Positions 12,101 through 23,106 of a stretch of DNA of 64,000 nt are shown here, piece after piece. Position 1 is the first letter of the stretch. The number at the start of each line of letters is the position of its first letter. A program made the translations under genes and the position numbers. The notes below the pieces were generated by a model. That model was not told the DNA's origin, did not search any database, and worked only from the letters and a program-made list of their open reading frames with translations. This stretch comes from Hymenoscyphus infarciens (taxonomy: Eukaryota; Ascomycota; Leotiomycetes; Helotiales; Helotiaceae): positions 1-64,000 of the forward strand of contig LLCB01000351.1 of the NCBI GenBank assembly GCA_001414345.1, in the 5' to 3' direction.

Positions 12101-12877
12101 CGAGGCTTCTGATGCGGAACTAAATCCTTCCCACTCTGGTTCTTCTGGTTTTTCCGGCATAAGTGAAACCTTCGATTGTATTCCTCCTCTCCGTTTTCTC
12201 TTTTTCAAAACCGGTTTGCCATCCTCTCCCAAGTCCAAAGGCCTCTTCAGACCAGATCCGACAGCAATTGTAGCTTTTTGTACTGGAACAGGAATTGCCA
12301 CTGGTAATTGGAACAGCCCTCCAGATTTCGGTGGCGTATCGTCCTCCATTTCCTCGTCCTCTTCTGAAGATGGTTGGTCCCCAACTTCTCGAACCACCCG
12401 TTTCTCGAATAAAATCTCGTCATTGTCACCATCTACATCAATCCCAGCCTGTCTATCCCTCAGCGCTCTGCCTAATCTTTCTCTTTTTGTCTCTCGTCCC
12501 TGGCCTAATTTCCTACTACTCTGGAATAAACTGGTATCGAGTTTCGCAGTTGCCAATTTCGCAATCAGCTCCCTATTCTCGTCCTTTCGGAGTTTCGTAT
12601 CGATATATTTTTCCAATCGCTTTGCCTTCTTCCCACTAATTTTTGTTCCTTCCTTGCGCAATTCCTCCTTCATGCGGAGTTTCTTCTCCTCGAGTTCGGA
12701 TTTCGCTGCGGGGATATGTTCGACTGCATTGGAGTCGACCATGGCAGGATGGGGGATTTCGGCATTGTTCTTCGCTCGGGCGATGACTTTGTGCTTCCGC
12801 TGTCTGGGCACGAATTTGGGAGGCATGTTGAAATTGTCGTGGGGTTGTTTCCTTTTCGTGTAGAGAGGGGAGTTCAA
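9197..12877 (-). CDS. ECM16: DEAH-box RNA helicase Dhr1/Ecm16 (DHX37 family)
   Basis: A single uninterrupted frame of 1226 codons. The more likely start is the internal Met at residue 18 (about 12826), because MPPKFVPRQRKHK is the family's usual N-terminus. The protein has a Lys/Arg-rich start, an acidic Ser/Glu/Asp region (about residues 256-318), Walker A GATGSGKT (422-429), DEAH (523-526), motif III SAT (565-567), then the RecA2 motifs TNVAETSLTIPG and QRAGRAGRTGPG, followed by helicase-associated and OB-fold regions. It is the nucleolar helicase that displaces U3 snoRNA during small-subunit processome maturation. Its length matches yeast Ecm16 (about 1270 aa). An acidic low-complexity insert between the RecA lobes (about residues 680-715) resembles family insertions. 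There is no RIP damage although the AT-rich block starts within about 100 bp upstream. Confidence 0.95.
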   Translation of the reverse strand: MNSPLYTKRKQPHDNFNMPPKFVPRQRKHKVIARAKNNAEIPHPAMVDSNAVEHIPAAKSELEEKKLRMKEELRKEGTKISGKKAKRLEKYIDTKLRKDENRELIAKLATAKLDTSLFQSSRKLGQGRETKRERLGRALRDRQAGIDVDGDNDEILFEKRVVREVGDQPSSEEDEEMEDDTPPKSGGLFQLPVAIPVPVQKATIAVGSGLKRPLDLGEDGKPVLKKRKRRGGIQSKVSLMPEKPEEPEWEGFSSASEASSNTDEDSQSSADEDELSVISENEQEEVDGSDSGSDSDPEEEDFEVESSDASEEDDEEEKKERSSAFKSWANQQLNEALGYETVSNITIATETPKIEGFEPRAPEQDPLPDELQPTTNITRKAFSVSVQRTSEIQTIRLQLPVVAEEQKIMEAVHDNNLVVIYGATGSGKTTQVPQFLFEAGYGSSNSPTPGMIGVTQPRRVAAVSMAKRVGDEMGDHGKKVAYQIRFEGTVGAQTAIKFMTDGVLLREVAQDIALRKYSAIIIDEAHERSVNTDILIGMLSRVVKLREEMAAEDDSVRPLKLIIMSATLRITDFTQNKTLFSNPPPVLQAEGRQYPVTTHFARRTNHDYVEEAFRKISKGHRKLPPGGILVFLTGQNEITQLSKKLKEAFQIGHTSTGPQVRISGKDAPIEAEDIDFGDFVVEQDDDYNEEDDIDINIDDENFKLEGEEEDSGPAKMHILPLYSLLPTREQLRVFEPPPDGSRLVVLATNVAETSLTIPGIRYVFDCGRSKERKYDRDTGVQSFEIGWISQASASQRAGRAGRTGPGHCYRLYSSAVYERDFQEFAEPEILRMPIEGVVLQLKAMNLQHIINFPFPTPPDRQSLASSEKLLTYLSAISPTGKITSTGATMSIFPLSPRFARILLVGHLHNCLPYTIALVAGLSAADIFIPENQVVPVIAPKGEDEHFTSADRIAEDARNTIRRQFNKAQKDFCFLDDKSDAIKLLQVVGEFAHEPTEEWCKDHFVRYKFLKEILQLRRQITDLLRTNIPSFASLTYQEKLDPPSVKQVKALKQMAASGFIDHIAIRADLSPNPPDVRRKPTRAIDVPYLTLFPTHIRSDDENKAVYIHPSSPLAHLSPQECPEYIVYSYLQRAAPSATTPEKVPRTRMHALTDISGGQIAALAKGTPLISYGKPIKEVTRAKGGDEGLREVWVIPYLRAESSGGVGWPLPARKVEQRKVAGRGWVVG

Positions 12878-13294
12878 GGGAGATATTTCTTTTTCTGCCT
12901 ATGAGCCCCACTATAAGTGAAAGCGGTGTACTCGATCCCTGCTATCGGCGATAACATTAAGCCCGAAGTGAAAATATTCACATACCTACTACATACACCT
13001 ACTATATACCTATAACATTAAACTTAATTGACATGTTCGTTTTCCGTGTCGCACGTATCATTTATACTTAATTACCTTTCTAATTTACCTCGGTTATTTT
13101 TAAGATAACTAGCTATTATAAATAGATATTAAGAACTAAAATCCTAGAACTTTAATCTATTTTAGTTACTCTATATAGTATTCTTTTAAGTCTTAAAAAT
13201 AAGATTTTTATTATATTACTTAAGTAAAGTAAGTCTGTTTTATGTTTCCTATTTTGTATTTTTAACTCTCTACTATACTATAGATATACTAATT

Positions 13295-13400
13295 TAACCG
13301 AGCCTAAGCCTTAGAAGAGCTAGTTATAACCGGTATAACTAGCTCTTCTAAGAGCTATATAACTCGGTTAGAGCGTTACGACTCGGCGTAGTTCGAGATA
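13295..13400. repeat. Palindrome-containing repeat, left copy
   Basis: It contains an almost perfect palindrome, agctagttataaccggtata-actagct (about 13318-13347), followed by a tail ending in gagcgttacgactcggcgta. An inverted, mutated copy lies near 30680-30770. The pair brackets the satellite/Gypsy block. Confidence 0.7.
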
Positions 13401-13544
13401 GTATAACGAACGCTTAGAAAATATATAACTAATAGAGCTATAGAATAACCGCTAATAGTAGTATAGCTATAATATAACTATTATATAGTTAGATAGCTAG
13501 AGCTAAATTAAGAAGTGTTATTAGTCTATTAACGTCTTAAAAGT

Positions 13545-15080
13545 ATTAATAATATATATATTATATATATTTCTATACTTCTTTATAACTTATTAGTCTA
13601 TTATAGACTAAAAGGTATTAACTTAATAGTCTATTAAAGACTAAAAAGTATCGACTTATTAGTCTATTAAAGCTTAAAAGTATTAATAATATATATATTA
13701 TATATATTTCTATACTTCTTTATAACTTATTAGTCTATTATAGACTAAAAGGTATCGACTTATTAGTCTATTATAGACTAAAAAGTATTAACTTATTAGT
13801 CTATTAAAACTTAAAAGTATTAATAATATATATATTATATATATTTCTATACTTCTTTATAACTTATTAGTCTATTATAGACTAAAAAGTATTAACTTAT
13901 TAGTCTATTAAAGACTAAAAAGTATTAACTTATTAGTCTATTAAAGCTTAAAAGTACTAGGTGTAGTATTTTCTAAACGTCTCTTAGCTCGTTATTACTT
14001 TTTAGTACGCTTTTAGTACTAAAACTAAGCAAAAACTACTTATATACCTACTTTTATTCTTATAATTAATTAACAACTATAACATAAAATAGCAAAGAAA
14101 TACTAGAGATCTAAAGGTCGCTAAGCCTCTAAATAAAAGACTTCTTAACATAAGGTCCTAGTTTAGTAGTATACTATTATTATTAGTAGAAGTAGATAGA
14201 ATACTAATAAGTAAGAGTTACTTCTTTAGATATAAGATAACCTAGATTACGTATCTATTTTAGAGAGCGTTATTAGAGATATTAGTTTCTATTACTTTTT
14301 ATATAATAATACTTAATTTTATATAATATATATATAGTAGAGGTAAAAAAAGAGTATTATATTTAAGTAAGAAACTAAGCTAAAAATTAGCTAAGAACGC
14401 TTAGAAAATACTAGACTAAGTATTAATAATATATATATTATATATATTTCTATACTTCTTTATAACTTATTAGTCTATTATAAACTAAAAGGTATCAACT
14501 TATTAGTCTATTAAAGACTAAAAAGTATCGATTTATTAGTCTATTAAAGTCTAAAGGTATTAATAATATATATATTATATATATTTCTATACTTCTTTAT
14601 AACTTATTAGTCTATTATAGACTAAAATGTATCGACTTAATAGTCTATTAAAGACAAAAAAGTATTAATTATATATATATTATATATATTTCTATGCTTC
14701 TTTTAGATGTATTAGTCTATTAAAGACTAAAAAGTATTAATAATATATATATTATATATATTTCTATACTACTCTTAGATTTATTAGTCTATTAAAGACT
14801 AAAAAGTATCTACTTATTAGTCTATTAAAGCCTAAAAAGTATTAATTATATATATATTATATATATTTCTATGCTTCTTTTAGATTTATTAGTCTATTAA
14901 GGTCTAAAAAGTATCGACTTATTAGTCTATTAAAGCCTAAAAAGTATTAATAATATATATATTCTATATATTTCTATACTTCTTTTAGACTTATTAGTCT
15001 ATTAAACACTAAAAAGTATCGACTTATTAGTCTATTAAAGCCTAAAAAGTATTAATAATATATATATTATATATATTTCT
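13545..15080. repeat. AT-rich satellite array, 137-bp higher-order period (left part)
   Basis: Each higher-order unit has an AT palindrome (aatatatatattatatatatt) plus two to three ~35-bp subunits carrying the near-palindrome ttagtctattaaagactaa. Unit starts at 13545, 13682 and 13819 give a period of exactly 137 bp. From 14420 on the units are shorter and more variable. The array is interrupted by a MITE at 13957-14420 and cut at 15080 by the Gypsy insertion; it resumes at 29022. Confidence 0.85.
13957..14420. mobile_element. MITE-like element (464 bp) with TA target duplication
   Basis: The satellite sequence ...aaaagta|ttaataat... is interrupted exactly here. The insert has imperfect terminal inverted repeats of ~35 bp (left ctaggtgtagtattttctaa; right end, reverse complement, cttagtctagtattttctaa) and is flanked by TA at 13955-13956 and 14421-14422. 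TA duplication is the Tc1/mariner signature. There is no coding capacity. A similar right-end sequence is seen near 13404-13430. Confidence 0.75.
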
Positions 15081-15492
15081 TATAATAGCACGAAATATAT
15101 ACTACTAGCGAAGAGGTATATAAGAGTACGTTTAAGACAGAATAACGTATATAAATACTAGATACTAATATAAAAGAAAATAATAAACTATCTCTCTTTT
15201 ATACTAAATATAAACGTTTATATATAAGAGGTCGGAAGATACTAAGTTCTAATAATAATAATAACCGAGCTCTACTTAATATAGCTAATACTAAATAATA
15301 AGAGCTAAAAAGCTAAATATATAATATCTAAACCTTAATCCTTTCTATATATAAATATTAGATATTAATACTTTTAGTACTTTGCTTATATAAGTATTAG
15401 TTATTTATAATCTTAGCCTAGGAGTATTAGTAGTATTTAGAGGTATTAGTAGTTTTACAAATACTAATAATTTAGAATAGTATACTATTATA
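15081..15492 (-). repeat. Gypsy 3' LTR
   Basis: A direct repeat of 28610-29021 with the same length. It is followed by a 28-bp partial duplication of its own inner end (to 15519) that the other LTR lacks, and then by the polypurine tract. Confidence 0.88.
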
Positions 15493-15532
15493 TAACAATT
15501 TAGAGTAGCGTGCTATTATATCCTCTCTTCTT

Positions 15533-17783
15533 CAAAAAGACTTATCTTAAGTCTTTAGTTATCGATCGATATAGTATTAGATTAAGTAGAGTATTATTTA
15601 TCTATTTATTATAAAGAATATAACTTATCTACTATTATAGTATCTAGTAGTCAGAGTAGGGTTAGTAGCTAGTAGTATTATTATTTAAGAGCTAATTACT
15701 CTTTATTTACTACTATATACTATATAATAATAGATATAAATAGAAGAGAAGCTAATTATTAGCTATTAGATAGAGAGTAGTATACTACTATAGAGTTATC
15801 GTATTCTTACTATTATTATATATTATAATAGTAATTATTAAGTAATAAATAATAATTATAAAGAGATAGCTATTATTATAAGTAGTATATTAGTAGGCGA
15901 CTTTTCCTCGAGTCTAACTTCTCTTCTTCTTTTCTTTTTATTTAAATAATATATATATAATAAGAATACCTTCTAATTAGGTATATTCTTATATACTAAC
16001 TTATTCTCTAGAATATATATATATAAAAGTAAGTCTTTCTCTTCTTAATTAGACCTAATTTAGAGCTAATCTAATATAGTAAAATACCTCTTCTATATTC
16101 TCCTAGTACGCTTCTAGCTATCTACTAAGTCTACTACGTTTAGTATCTTTAAGTAAAATCTTAGAATAGAGATTATATATACGCTTTTAAGAAGCCTAAG
16201 TCGAAGAAGTATAAGTACTATATTAAGTAAAATACTATATATATCTTAATAAGTTTAATCCTAAATATATACTAAATCTATTCTAACTTAGGTAGTTACT
16301 ATAGTTTATAAAGAAGGAGTTTAGTAAGCTTAAGCTTAAGAAGAAGAAGAAGGAGATTAAGAGAGCTATTAAGGTCTTAGATAAGGTATTAGTTATTACT
16401 AGTATAAAGTTACTAAAGAATAGTTTAGAGATATAGTTTACTCTCTTAGAAGAGACTTAGACACTTTATACTAAGGTTACTATAAGTACTCTTTACTTAT
16501 TAGAAAGGTTTTAGTTACTAATATTTAATAGTCCTTATACTATACTATAGAAAGTAAGACCTCTATCTAAACCTAGGTTTAGGTCTTCTTTAAAGCCTAT
16601 CTAAAGAGTTTATAAGCGTCCTCTCCTAAGCCGGTTATAAGAGGTTACTAAGGTAAGAAGCGTCTTTATAAAGAGGAGGTAGAGAAAGAGCTAATTTAGA
16701 CTTCTTACGCTTAAAAGAGTAGAGAGGAGGATAATAAGTTAGAGAAAGGAGAGGTAGCGTAGACTCTGTTTTAGTAGTAACTTAGTCTTAGTTTTTTACT
16801 TTATTAACTTTAAATATTCTTACTAGTTAGTATTTTATCTTTAGGTTTTTATTATAAGTTCTTTATTAAGAGTAACTAGAATTAGAGAATATTAATAGAG
16901 TTTTATAAATTAACTCTTTTATCTAATTCTTATCTAATTCTTATATATTAATCTATTTAAAGAAGAGTTAAGATAGTTCTAGCTCTTCTAGATATTTAAT
17001 ATAAAAGTCTCTTAGATAATATAGTAAACCTTAAAAATTATTTATAGAATACTAAATAGAATATAAATTATATCTAACCTATTTTACTTAGTATTATAGC
17101 TATCTTCTAAAAAGTCTACTACTAAGTATTTCTTATACCTTCTATTCTTATATATCTTTAATAATATCTAGTAAAGGCTTTAAAGCCTCTTATCTTAGTA
17201 GAAGAGTGTTTAAATCCTTTAAAAGTATATTAGAAGTAAAAATATTATAAATTAATAAACCTTTAAGAAGTTTTAGCTTATAGAAGTGTCTTATATATTC
17301 TAGTATTTTAAAAGGTTCTATCTATTATCTAGTAAGCTTTTAGCTAGAACGATTTATTTTAAGATTATTAATAGATAAGTAGACTTTATCTCTAACGTCT
17401 TAGTTAATAGCTCTTTAATACTAATTTATACTATCTTCTATTTTTTTCTAGGCTTTACTTATATTATCTTTAACTATCTCTTAAGTAGAGTCTATATATT
17501 AAGCTACTTTTACTACCTTATTATAGTTAAGTTATTTTTAGAGAATAGAAGTCTTTAGTATATTCTAGTCTTATAAAGTTTTTAGGTTAAGTCTAAACTT
17601 AAGCTAATAAGAGGTTATACTAATAAATAAGTATAGAAGTATTATTTATACTCTATTTATTAGAGAGATTAATTCGTTCTAGTTATCTTAATAGTATATT
17701 ATAAAGAGCCTTAGTCTCTAATTAATATATTAGTTTATTATTTCTATCTATCTATCTATCTATTTATAATATATAGTACTAAG
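15533..17783 (-). pseudogene. Gypsy 3' internal region (end of pol), RIP-degraded
   Basis: By position this should hold the C-terminal part of integrase and any chromodomain. Frequent stops prevent confident domain assignment, and I could not read a chromodomain. The assignment rests on its place between the integrase remnants and the 3' LTR. Confidence 0.5.
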
Positions 17784-17788
17784 CTTAA

Positions 17789-18669
17789 TATTACGGAAAA
17801 AGGGGGTCTCACCTAACCCCTTTTCTCTATATATATAGCAGAGTTTTTACCTCCTAAATTCAAGCTCCTTAGAGCGTTTTTAACCTAAAAATACGTTATA
17901 GTTATAAGCCCGGTTTGTATATATAGTGTACTTTATACTTATAGTATACTCTTATAACTTCTGCTTACGTATTTAACGTATTACAACGTATTCGGAACGC
18001 TCTCCGTTATTAGAGTTAGCGTAACTAACCTCTCGATGCTCACGTTCGACGAGTATTTAGAAGCTCTACTACGAGTATAGCTCTTCTCACTTCGAATACG
18101 AGACTTTCTTAACGAGCGTGAATAAGGACTCTTCTAATAAGCGTGGACGGGACTCTTCTACGAGACTCTCTTAACTTCGAATATAGCGAAAGCCCTTCGC
18201 GGAAGGTATTACGAACCGGAAGCCTAGCGGCGCGCTAGCTCACTCTAAGAGGTGCTCGAAGATATATTCGAATTCGGAAGCCTAGTACTCTACGAAGCTG
18301 GCATATAAATACAACGCTAACTACGAGCTACTATATCTTACGAACGCTACCCGCTGTCTTTACTAAAATAAGAGAGGAAGTTAGACAGGATCTAGGAGTA
18401 GGACTTTACTCTTAAATGCTATAGAATCGCTATTTAGAAGTTTGAAGTAATATATATAGCTCTGTAGGTTTTCTCTATAGCAGGAATAGAGAGCGATATA
18501 GTTAAGAGGTTCTTTTACAATCTGGTCTAGGAAGCTGTCTCCTAGACCTAAGAGGTATATTACGGAAAAAGGGGGTCTCACGTGACCCCTTTTCCCTGTA
18601 TATATAGCAGAGTTTTCACCTCCTAAATTCAAGCTTCTTAGAGCGTTTTCAACCCAAAAATACGTTATA
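17789..18669. mobile_element. TRIM-like LTR element A (881 bp), nested
   Basis: The terminal direct repeats are 17789-17900 and 18558-18669, both exactly 112 bp, with target duplication CTTAA at 17784-17788 and 18670-18674. The LTRs differ at about eight sites, all but one transitions. They begin TATTACGG and end ACGTTATA. The right LTR holds a hairpin-forming ggggtctcacgtgacccc with a central CACGTG. The interior is GC-richer than its surroundings (e.g. 18030-18360) and has no recognised protein. The size and lack of genes fit a terminal-repeat retrotransposon in miniature. Confidence 0.88.
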
Positions 18670-18674
18670 CTTAA

Positions 18675-18858
18675 GCTTAATACTAATTATTTAATAAACT
18701 TTAGTTTAAAATAATAATATAAATTAAGGTTCTTAATTAGATATAATCGATTTAGAGTAGTAGTTAAAATAGTAAATCTATTAAATAAAGAGTTTAGCTA
18801 GTCTTTTAATTTTTATAGTTAAGTAGTAGAGTATTAATACTAAATCCTTTCTAAGTTA
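18675..18858 (-). pseudogene. Gypsy integrase fragment between nested elements A and B
   Basis: This 184-bp piece of the host Gypsy is isolated by two insertions. By position it lies in the integrase coding region. Too little is left to read a motif. Confidence 0.5.
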
Positions 18859-18863
18859 GTTAA

Positions 18864-20303
18864 TATAGTATAAGAGATAGATTATAGATTAGAAGCTTAT
18901 AGCTAGGTCTAATAAAATACGTGAAAGTAATCTCTTATATAGTATAGTAATAAACGTTTAAAGAGAAGAGGAGAGTGTAAAGCACTCTTATAACTATATA
19001 TAGGTCTACTAGTATAGTCACGTGTCCTTCCTATAATATACCTGTCTAAAAGAAAGGTTAGCTTCGAAGACTTAAAAAGGTAAAAGAAATAAAAGAAAGA
19101 AATAAATAAAGCTATAACTTGTCTTCTAGTTCTTAAGTAAGCTTCCTCTAAGTTATAGCTAGCTTTAGAGGTTATATACTCTAGCTAGCGTCTATATAGC
19201 TACGTCTTATTAAGCTGTAATATTACTCGACTTCTAGCTATAAGTAAGTTCTCTCTAAGTTATAGCTGGCTTTAGAGGTCGTATACCCTAGCTAGCGTTA
19301 TATATAATAGTATTCCTTCTCTTCCTTTCCTTTAAGATACTTAAGAGTGCTTTAAACTATACGTAACACTAGTGTGTATTCCTAGCCTATACTACGTCTT
19401 AGAGAGATATATTAATATACGAAGTAAGAATTTAGTAAGATATTACTAGATATATAGTCGGTAGATATACGAAATCATTAGAATAGCTATTACTATAGTA
19501 ATATAAGGAATACTAAAAGAGGAGAGAAGAGGAGATAAAACCAAGTCTCGGAGGTCGATATTAGAGCGGAGGCGTAAGTAGACAAGGCTAGAAAGAGGAT
19601 TAAGAACTTAGATAAAGGATCGAGGACTCGAGACTTAAGAGATCGAAGAGAGTATATATATTAAGAGATTAAAGAGAGTATACTCGAAAGATTAAAGAGG
19701 GATTACTCGAGAGATCGTATTAAGAGATCGAAGAGAGTATACTTAAACGATTAAAGAGAGGTTACTCGAGAGATCGAAGAGAGTTTACTCGAAAGATCGA
19801 AGAGTATATATAAGTTAAGAGTATATATATATTAAGAGATCGAAGAGGGGTTACTCGAAAGGTCGTAGAGAGAAGAGAGGTATCCTTCGTCTTTCTCACT
19901 AACTTACCGAAGATCTAGAAAACAGTTATACTTATTACTAGACAGTGTATATACTAATAGCTAGATTCTAATCAAGTATTCGAATTATAAGATTAGAAAG
20001 CGAATAAGAGAGAGAGAGAGGTATCGGTTATAATATAGTTTAGCAGAAGGCGATTTTAGTAAGCGGGGTCGATTTTAGTAAATAAGGTCGATTTAGAGAG
20101 ATTACTAGATTTTAGAGTATTACTACTATATAGTATAAGAGACAGATTATAGATCAGAAGCTTATAGCTAGACTCGATGAAATATATAAAAGTAATCTCT
20201 TATATAGTGTAGTAATAAACGTCTAAAGAGAAGAGGAGAGTACGAAGCACTCTCGTAACTATATACAGGTCTACTAGTATAGTTACGTGTCCTTCCCGCA
20301 ACA
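18864..20303. mobile_element. Small LTR element B (1440 bp), nested
   Basis: The terminal direct repeats are 18864-19038 and 20129-20303, both 175 bp, with target duplication GTTAA at 18859-18863 and 20304-20308. The left LTR is more A/T-converted than the right (end ctataata versus ccgcaaca), as RIP would leave. The interior contains a duplicated ~75-bp segment (about 19125-19195 and 19230-19300) and a purine-rich tandem array (19630-19870). No protein is recognised, so it is non-autonomous. Confidence 0.88.
19630..19870. repeat. Purine-rich minisatellite inside element B
   Basis: It has degenerate tandem copies of agatcgaagagagtatactcga (about 22-30 bp), with variants agattaaagag and agatcgtagag. 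Strand asymmetry is strong, almost all A/G with TA and TC steps. It lies between the two LTRs of element B and is part of it. Confidence 0.75.
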
Positions 20304-20308
20304 GTTAA

Positions 20309-23101
20309 TAGATACTAATATAGTATTAAATCTTTGTTTATCTTTTAAGAATAATTTAAAGTCTATATATAAATATTATATAAGATAGTTAAGTACTAGA
20401 AGAGAGTAAAGAAACTCTTATTACTTAGTCTATTAAGAATAAGAGTATTTATAGACTTAATAATTTACTATATACTTCTTATAGTCTAAACCTAGTCTAA
20501 TCTAGTAGTAGTATTATACTAATAACTAGTAAGTCTTTTTTATATTTAAGTAAGTACTAGATACTTAGTTATAGACTTTTTAGATTAGCTTTATATAGAG
20601 TTTAGTATTCCTTTATATATAAAGTTAATTTTTAAAAAGAAGTAAATTATCTAGTAAAATAGAGTATCTATTTAGAAGTTTATAACGTTCTTTTTAAAAA
20701 GAGTATAGATTATCTTCTTTTAACTTTTAAATTATATTTAAACTTATTCTTAGAATAATATCTAACTAAATTATATTAAGAGATATAGACTATTCTTATA
20801 AAAAGGTTTAAGTAAGTTTAGTATTAATTTAGAAGTCTAAATAATTAAGTCTTAAAAGAGTATATAAGTAGCTGTCTAACTTAGCTTAATTATAAGTTTT
20901 TAGGTCTTATTTATATTAGATTAATATATTAACTTTTTAATTACTCTTCTTAGATATAAATTAGATCTAAAAGTTAAAGTCTAATAAAAACTCTATCTAT
21001 TAGACTTACTTAGCTATAAGTAGCTTAGTTATTATAAAATATTCTAATAATCTATAGTCTAAATAGATATTAATATACTTCTAATATAATATAAGTTTAA
21101 GATACTATTTCTTAAAAGCTTTTACAATAGTAGATAGCTCTTTATTATAGATTTTCTAGTTTAATTTATAACTAACTAAGATATATAAGTAGAACCTAAT
21201 AAGATACTAAAAGCTATTATATTATTTTAAGAATATATCTACTATTACTCCTTTTAAGAAGTCTATTTCTAGCTTTATATTATAATTAGAGTTAAAGTAG
21301 TATAAGGTTTAAATTATAAGTAGCGTAGTCTTTAGTACTTTAAAAGCTTCTTTATATTTAGATATCTATATAAATAGCTCTATAAGGTATATTATTATAG
21401 TTAAGAGTTTAGCGATTTTAATATAACCTTTAATAAATTATTTATAAAATCCTATAAATCTTAGATAAGACTTTATATCTATTATAGTATTAGATTAGAC
21501 CTAGTTTTATAAAGGCTTTACTTTTTTAAAGTTAATTTTTAGTCTTTTTATAGTTAAGATAAATCTTAAGTATTTAACTCTAGTAATACTAAATTTACTT
21601 TTCTTAATATCTACTTAATGTCTTACTTCTAAGAGCTAATTTAGAACCTTTTTAACCTATTTCTTATATTCTTTAATAGTGTTTAAATAAATTAAAATAT
21701 TATCTAAGTAAGTAATATAAAAGTTATTTAAATAGTTAATTAAGACGTTGTTTATATAATATTACTAAGTAGTAAGGCTATTATAGAGTCTAAAAGAGAG
21801 GATCTTATACTTATATATACTATACCTAGTTCTAAATATAGTTATCTCTTCTAATTTAAAGTCTATTCAAATATAATAAAAAGCTTATTTTATATCTAAT
21901 TTAGTAAAGATTTTAGTTATTCTTATCTTAAAAAGGAGTTTATTAATATAAGAGATTATTTTAGATTAAAGTATTTAGCTTCTTATAATTAATATAGAAC
22001 TATAACTTATTACTATTAGCTTTTTTAATAAAGAGTACTAAAGAGATAAAAGAACTATTACTTTTAATAATAAACCTCTTATCTAAGTTCTTTATAAGAT
22101 ACTTCTTTATAGCTTTAAGCTTTATAGTTAACTATTAATATAGAGATAAAAAGGAGTTAAGAAGTAGTTTATTTAAAGTAATCTTATAGTTATATTTATA
22201 ATAAGAAGAGAGCTTATTAGAAGCTACTTTTAAGAATACGTCTTTATAAGAAGAATAATATTTTAGGAGTTAAGCTTATATTAGAGCTCTTATATTATTA
22301 TTATCTTAAAAAGAGGCTAATCTTTTATTAATAATCTAATCTAGCTTATAGATACTAGTTATATAGAATTCTAAGTTAGGTTTTTTTATATTAAAATATA
22401 TAGTATTTATACTTATTTTACTAATAAAAGAGTATAAAGTCTAACCTTTTAAGGCTATACTAGTAGTTTATAGAGGCTTTAGACTAGAGTTAGATATTAA
22501 AATTTTAAGAAGTAATAACTTAGCTATATTTATAAGTCTACTCTTTTTATATCTTTCTTATTAATAGATTATATATTCTCTTTGATTTATATCTAACTAG
22601 TAATTTAAAATAAGTTTCTAGTTCTAGCTAGAAAGTAAAAGTAAAATCTTCTTACTAAAGTAGAGAGTTAGAAAGTAGTTAGCTAGTTAAGTAATCTAGT
22701 TTTTTAAAAGGTTAAGAAGAACTTTAAAATAGTTTAACTACTTATTACTAATAATTAAGTCTTATTATCTAAGGTCTAAGATAATAAAAAGGTAGTTATA
22801 AATATAACGTTTATCTATATTTAAATATAGTTATATAAACTAAGTTATCTAGCTTTTAATACTATTATTATATCTATAAATAGATACTATATATAGTAAT
22901 TTCTAAATCTTTAAACCTATTACTTTAAATAAGTATAAAGCTAGAAGTTAATTTAAAAATAAGTACTTATTTACTCTTATATCTACTAAAGCTTATATTT
23001 TAATACTATATTCTTCTATACTAAGAGTAGTATTTATAAGGAACTATTTTCCTTTTATAAGCTTAGAAGGTTAAGTTTAGCTAGATTATATTTATATAAG
23101 T
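20309..23101 (-). pseudogene. Gypsy pol remnant: reverse transcriptase, RNase H, start of integrase
   Basis: Read on the minus strand through stops. At 22045-21970, VLFIKKANSNKL*FYINYKK corresponds to the RT block (F)VKKxxGxLRFCVDYR. At 21720-21690, YLDNILIYLN is the RT active site YLDDILIYS with Asp to Asn, a G-to-A change. At 21300-21110, KLEIDF and LN*KIYNKEL are the Gypsy RNase H motifs (ETDAS; LNYEIYDKELLAI). At 20400-20345, NYLI*YLYIDF matches the (P)W..ISIDF start of the integrase core. The order RT-RH-IN is that of Ty3/Gypsy. Confidence 0.85.
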
Positions 23102-23106
23102 CTAAG

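Noticed and set aside
12093..12863. 256-codon open frame on the + strand
   Set aside because: It lies wholly antisense to the DHR1/ECM16 helicase and is a Ser/Phe-rich mirror of its acidic, Lys-rich N-terminus; no start context or motif.
13545..15080. Regularly spaced repeats considered as a CRISPR array
   Set aside because: The spacers are themselves repetitive, the period is 137 bp with nested subunits, and the genome is eukaryotic; it is a satellite.
16560..16740. Basic, KR-rich + strand stretch considered as a separate transposase
   Set aside because: It contains several stops, matches no motif I can name, and lies within the internal region of the minus-strand Gypsy after nested elements are removed.
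18381..18632. 83-codon minus-strand frame in element A
   Set aside because: It crosses from the interior into the LTR and has no motif; element A shows no coding capacity.
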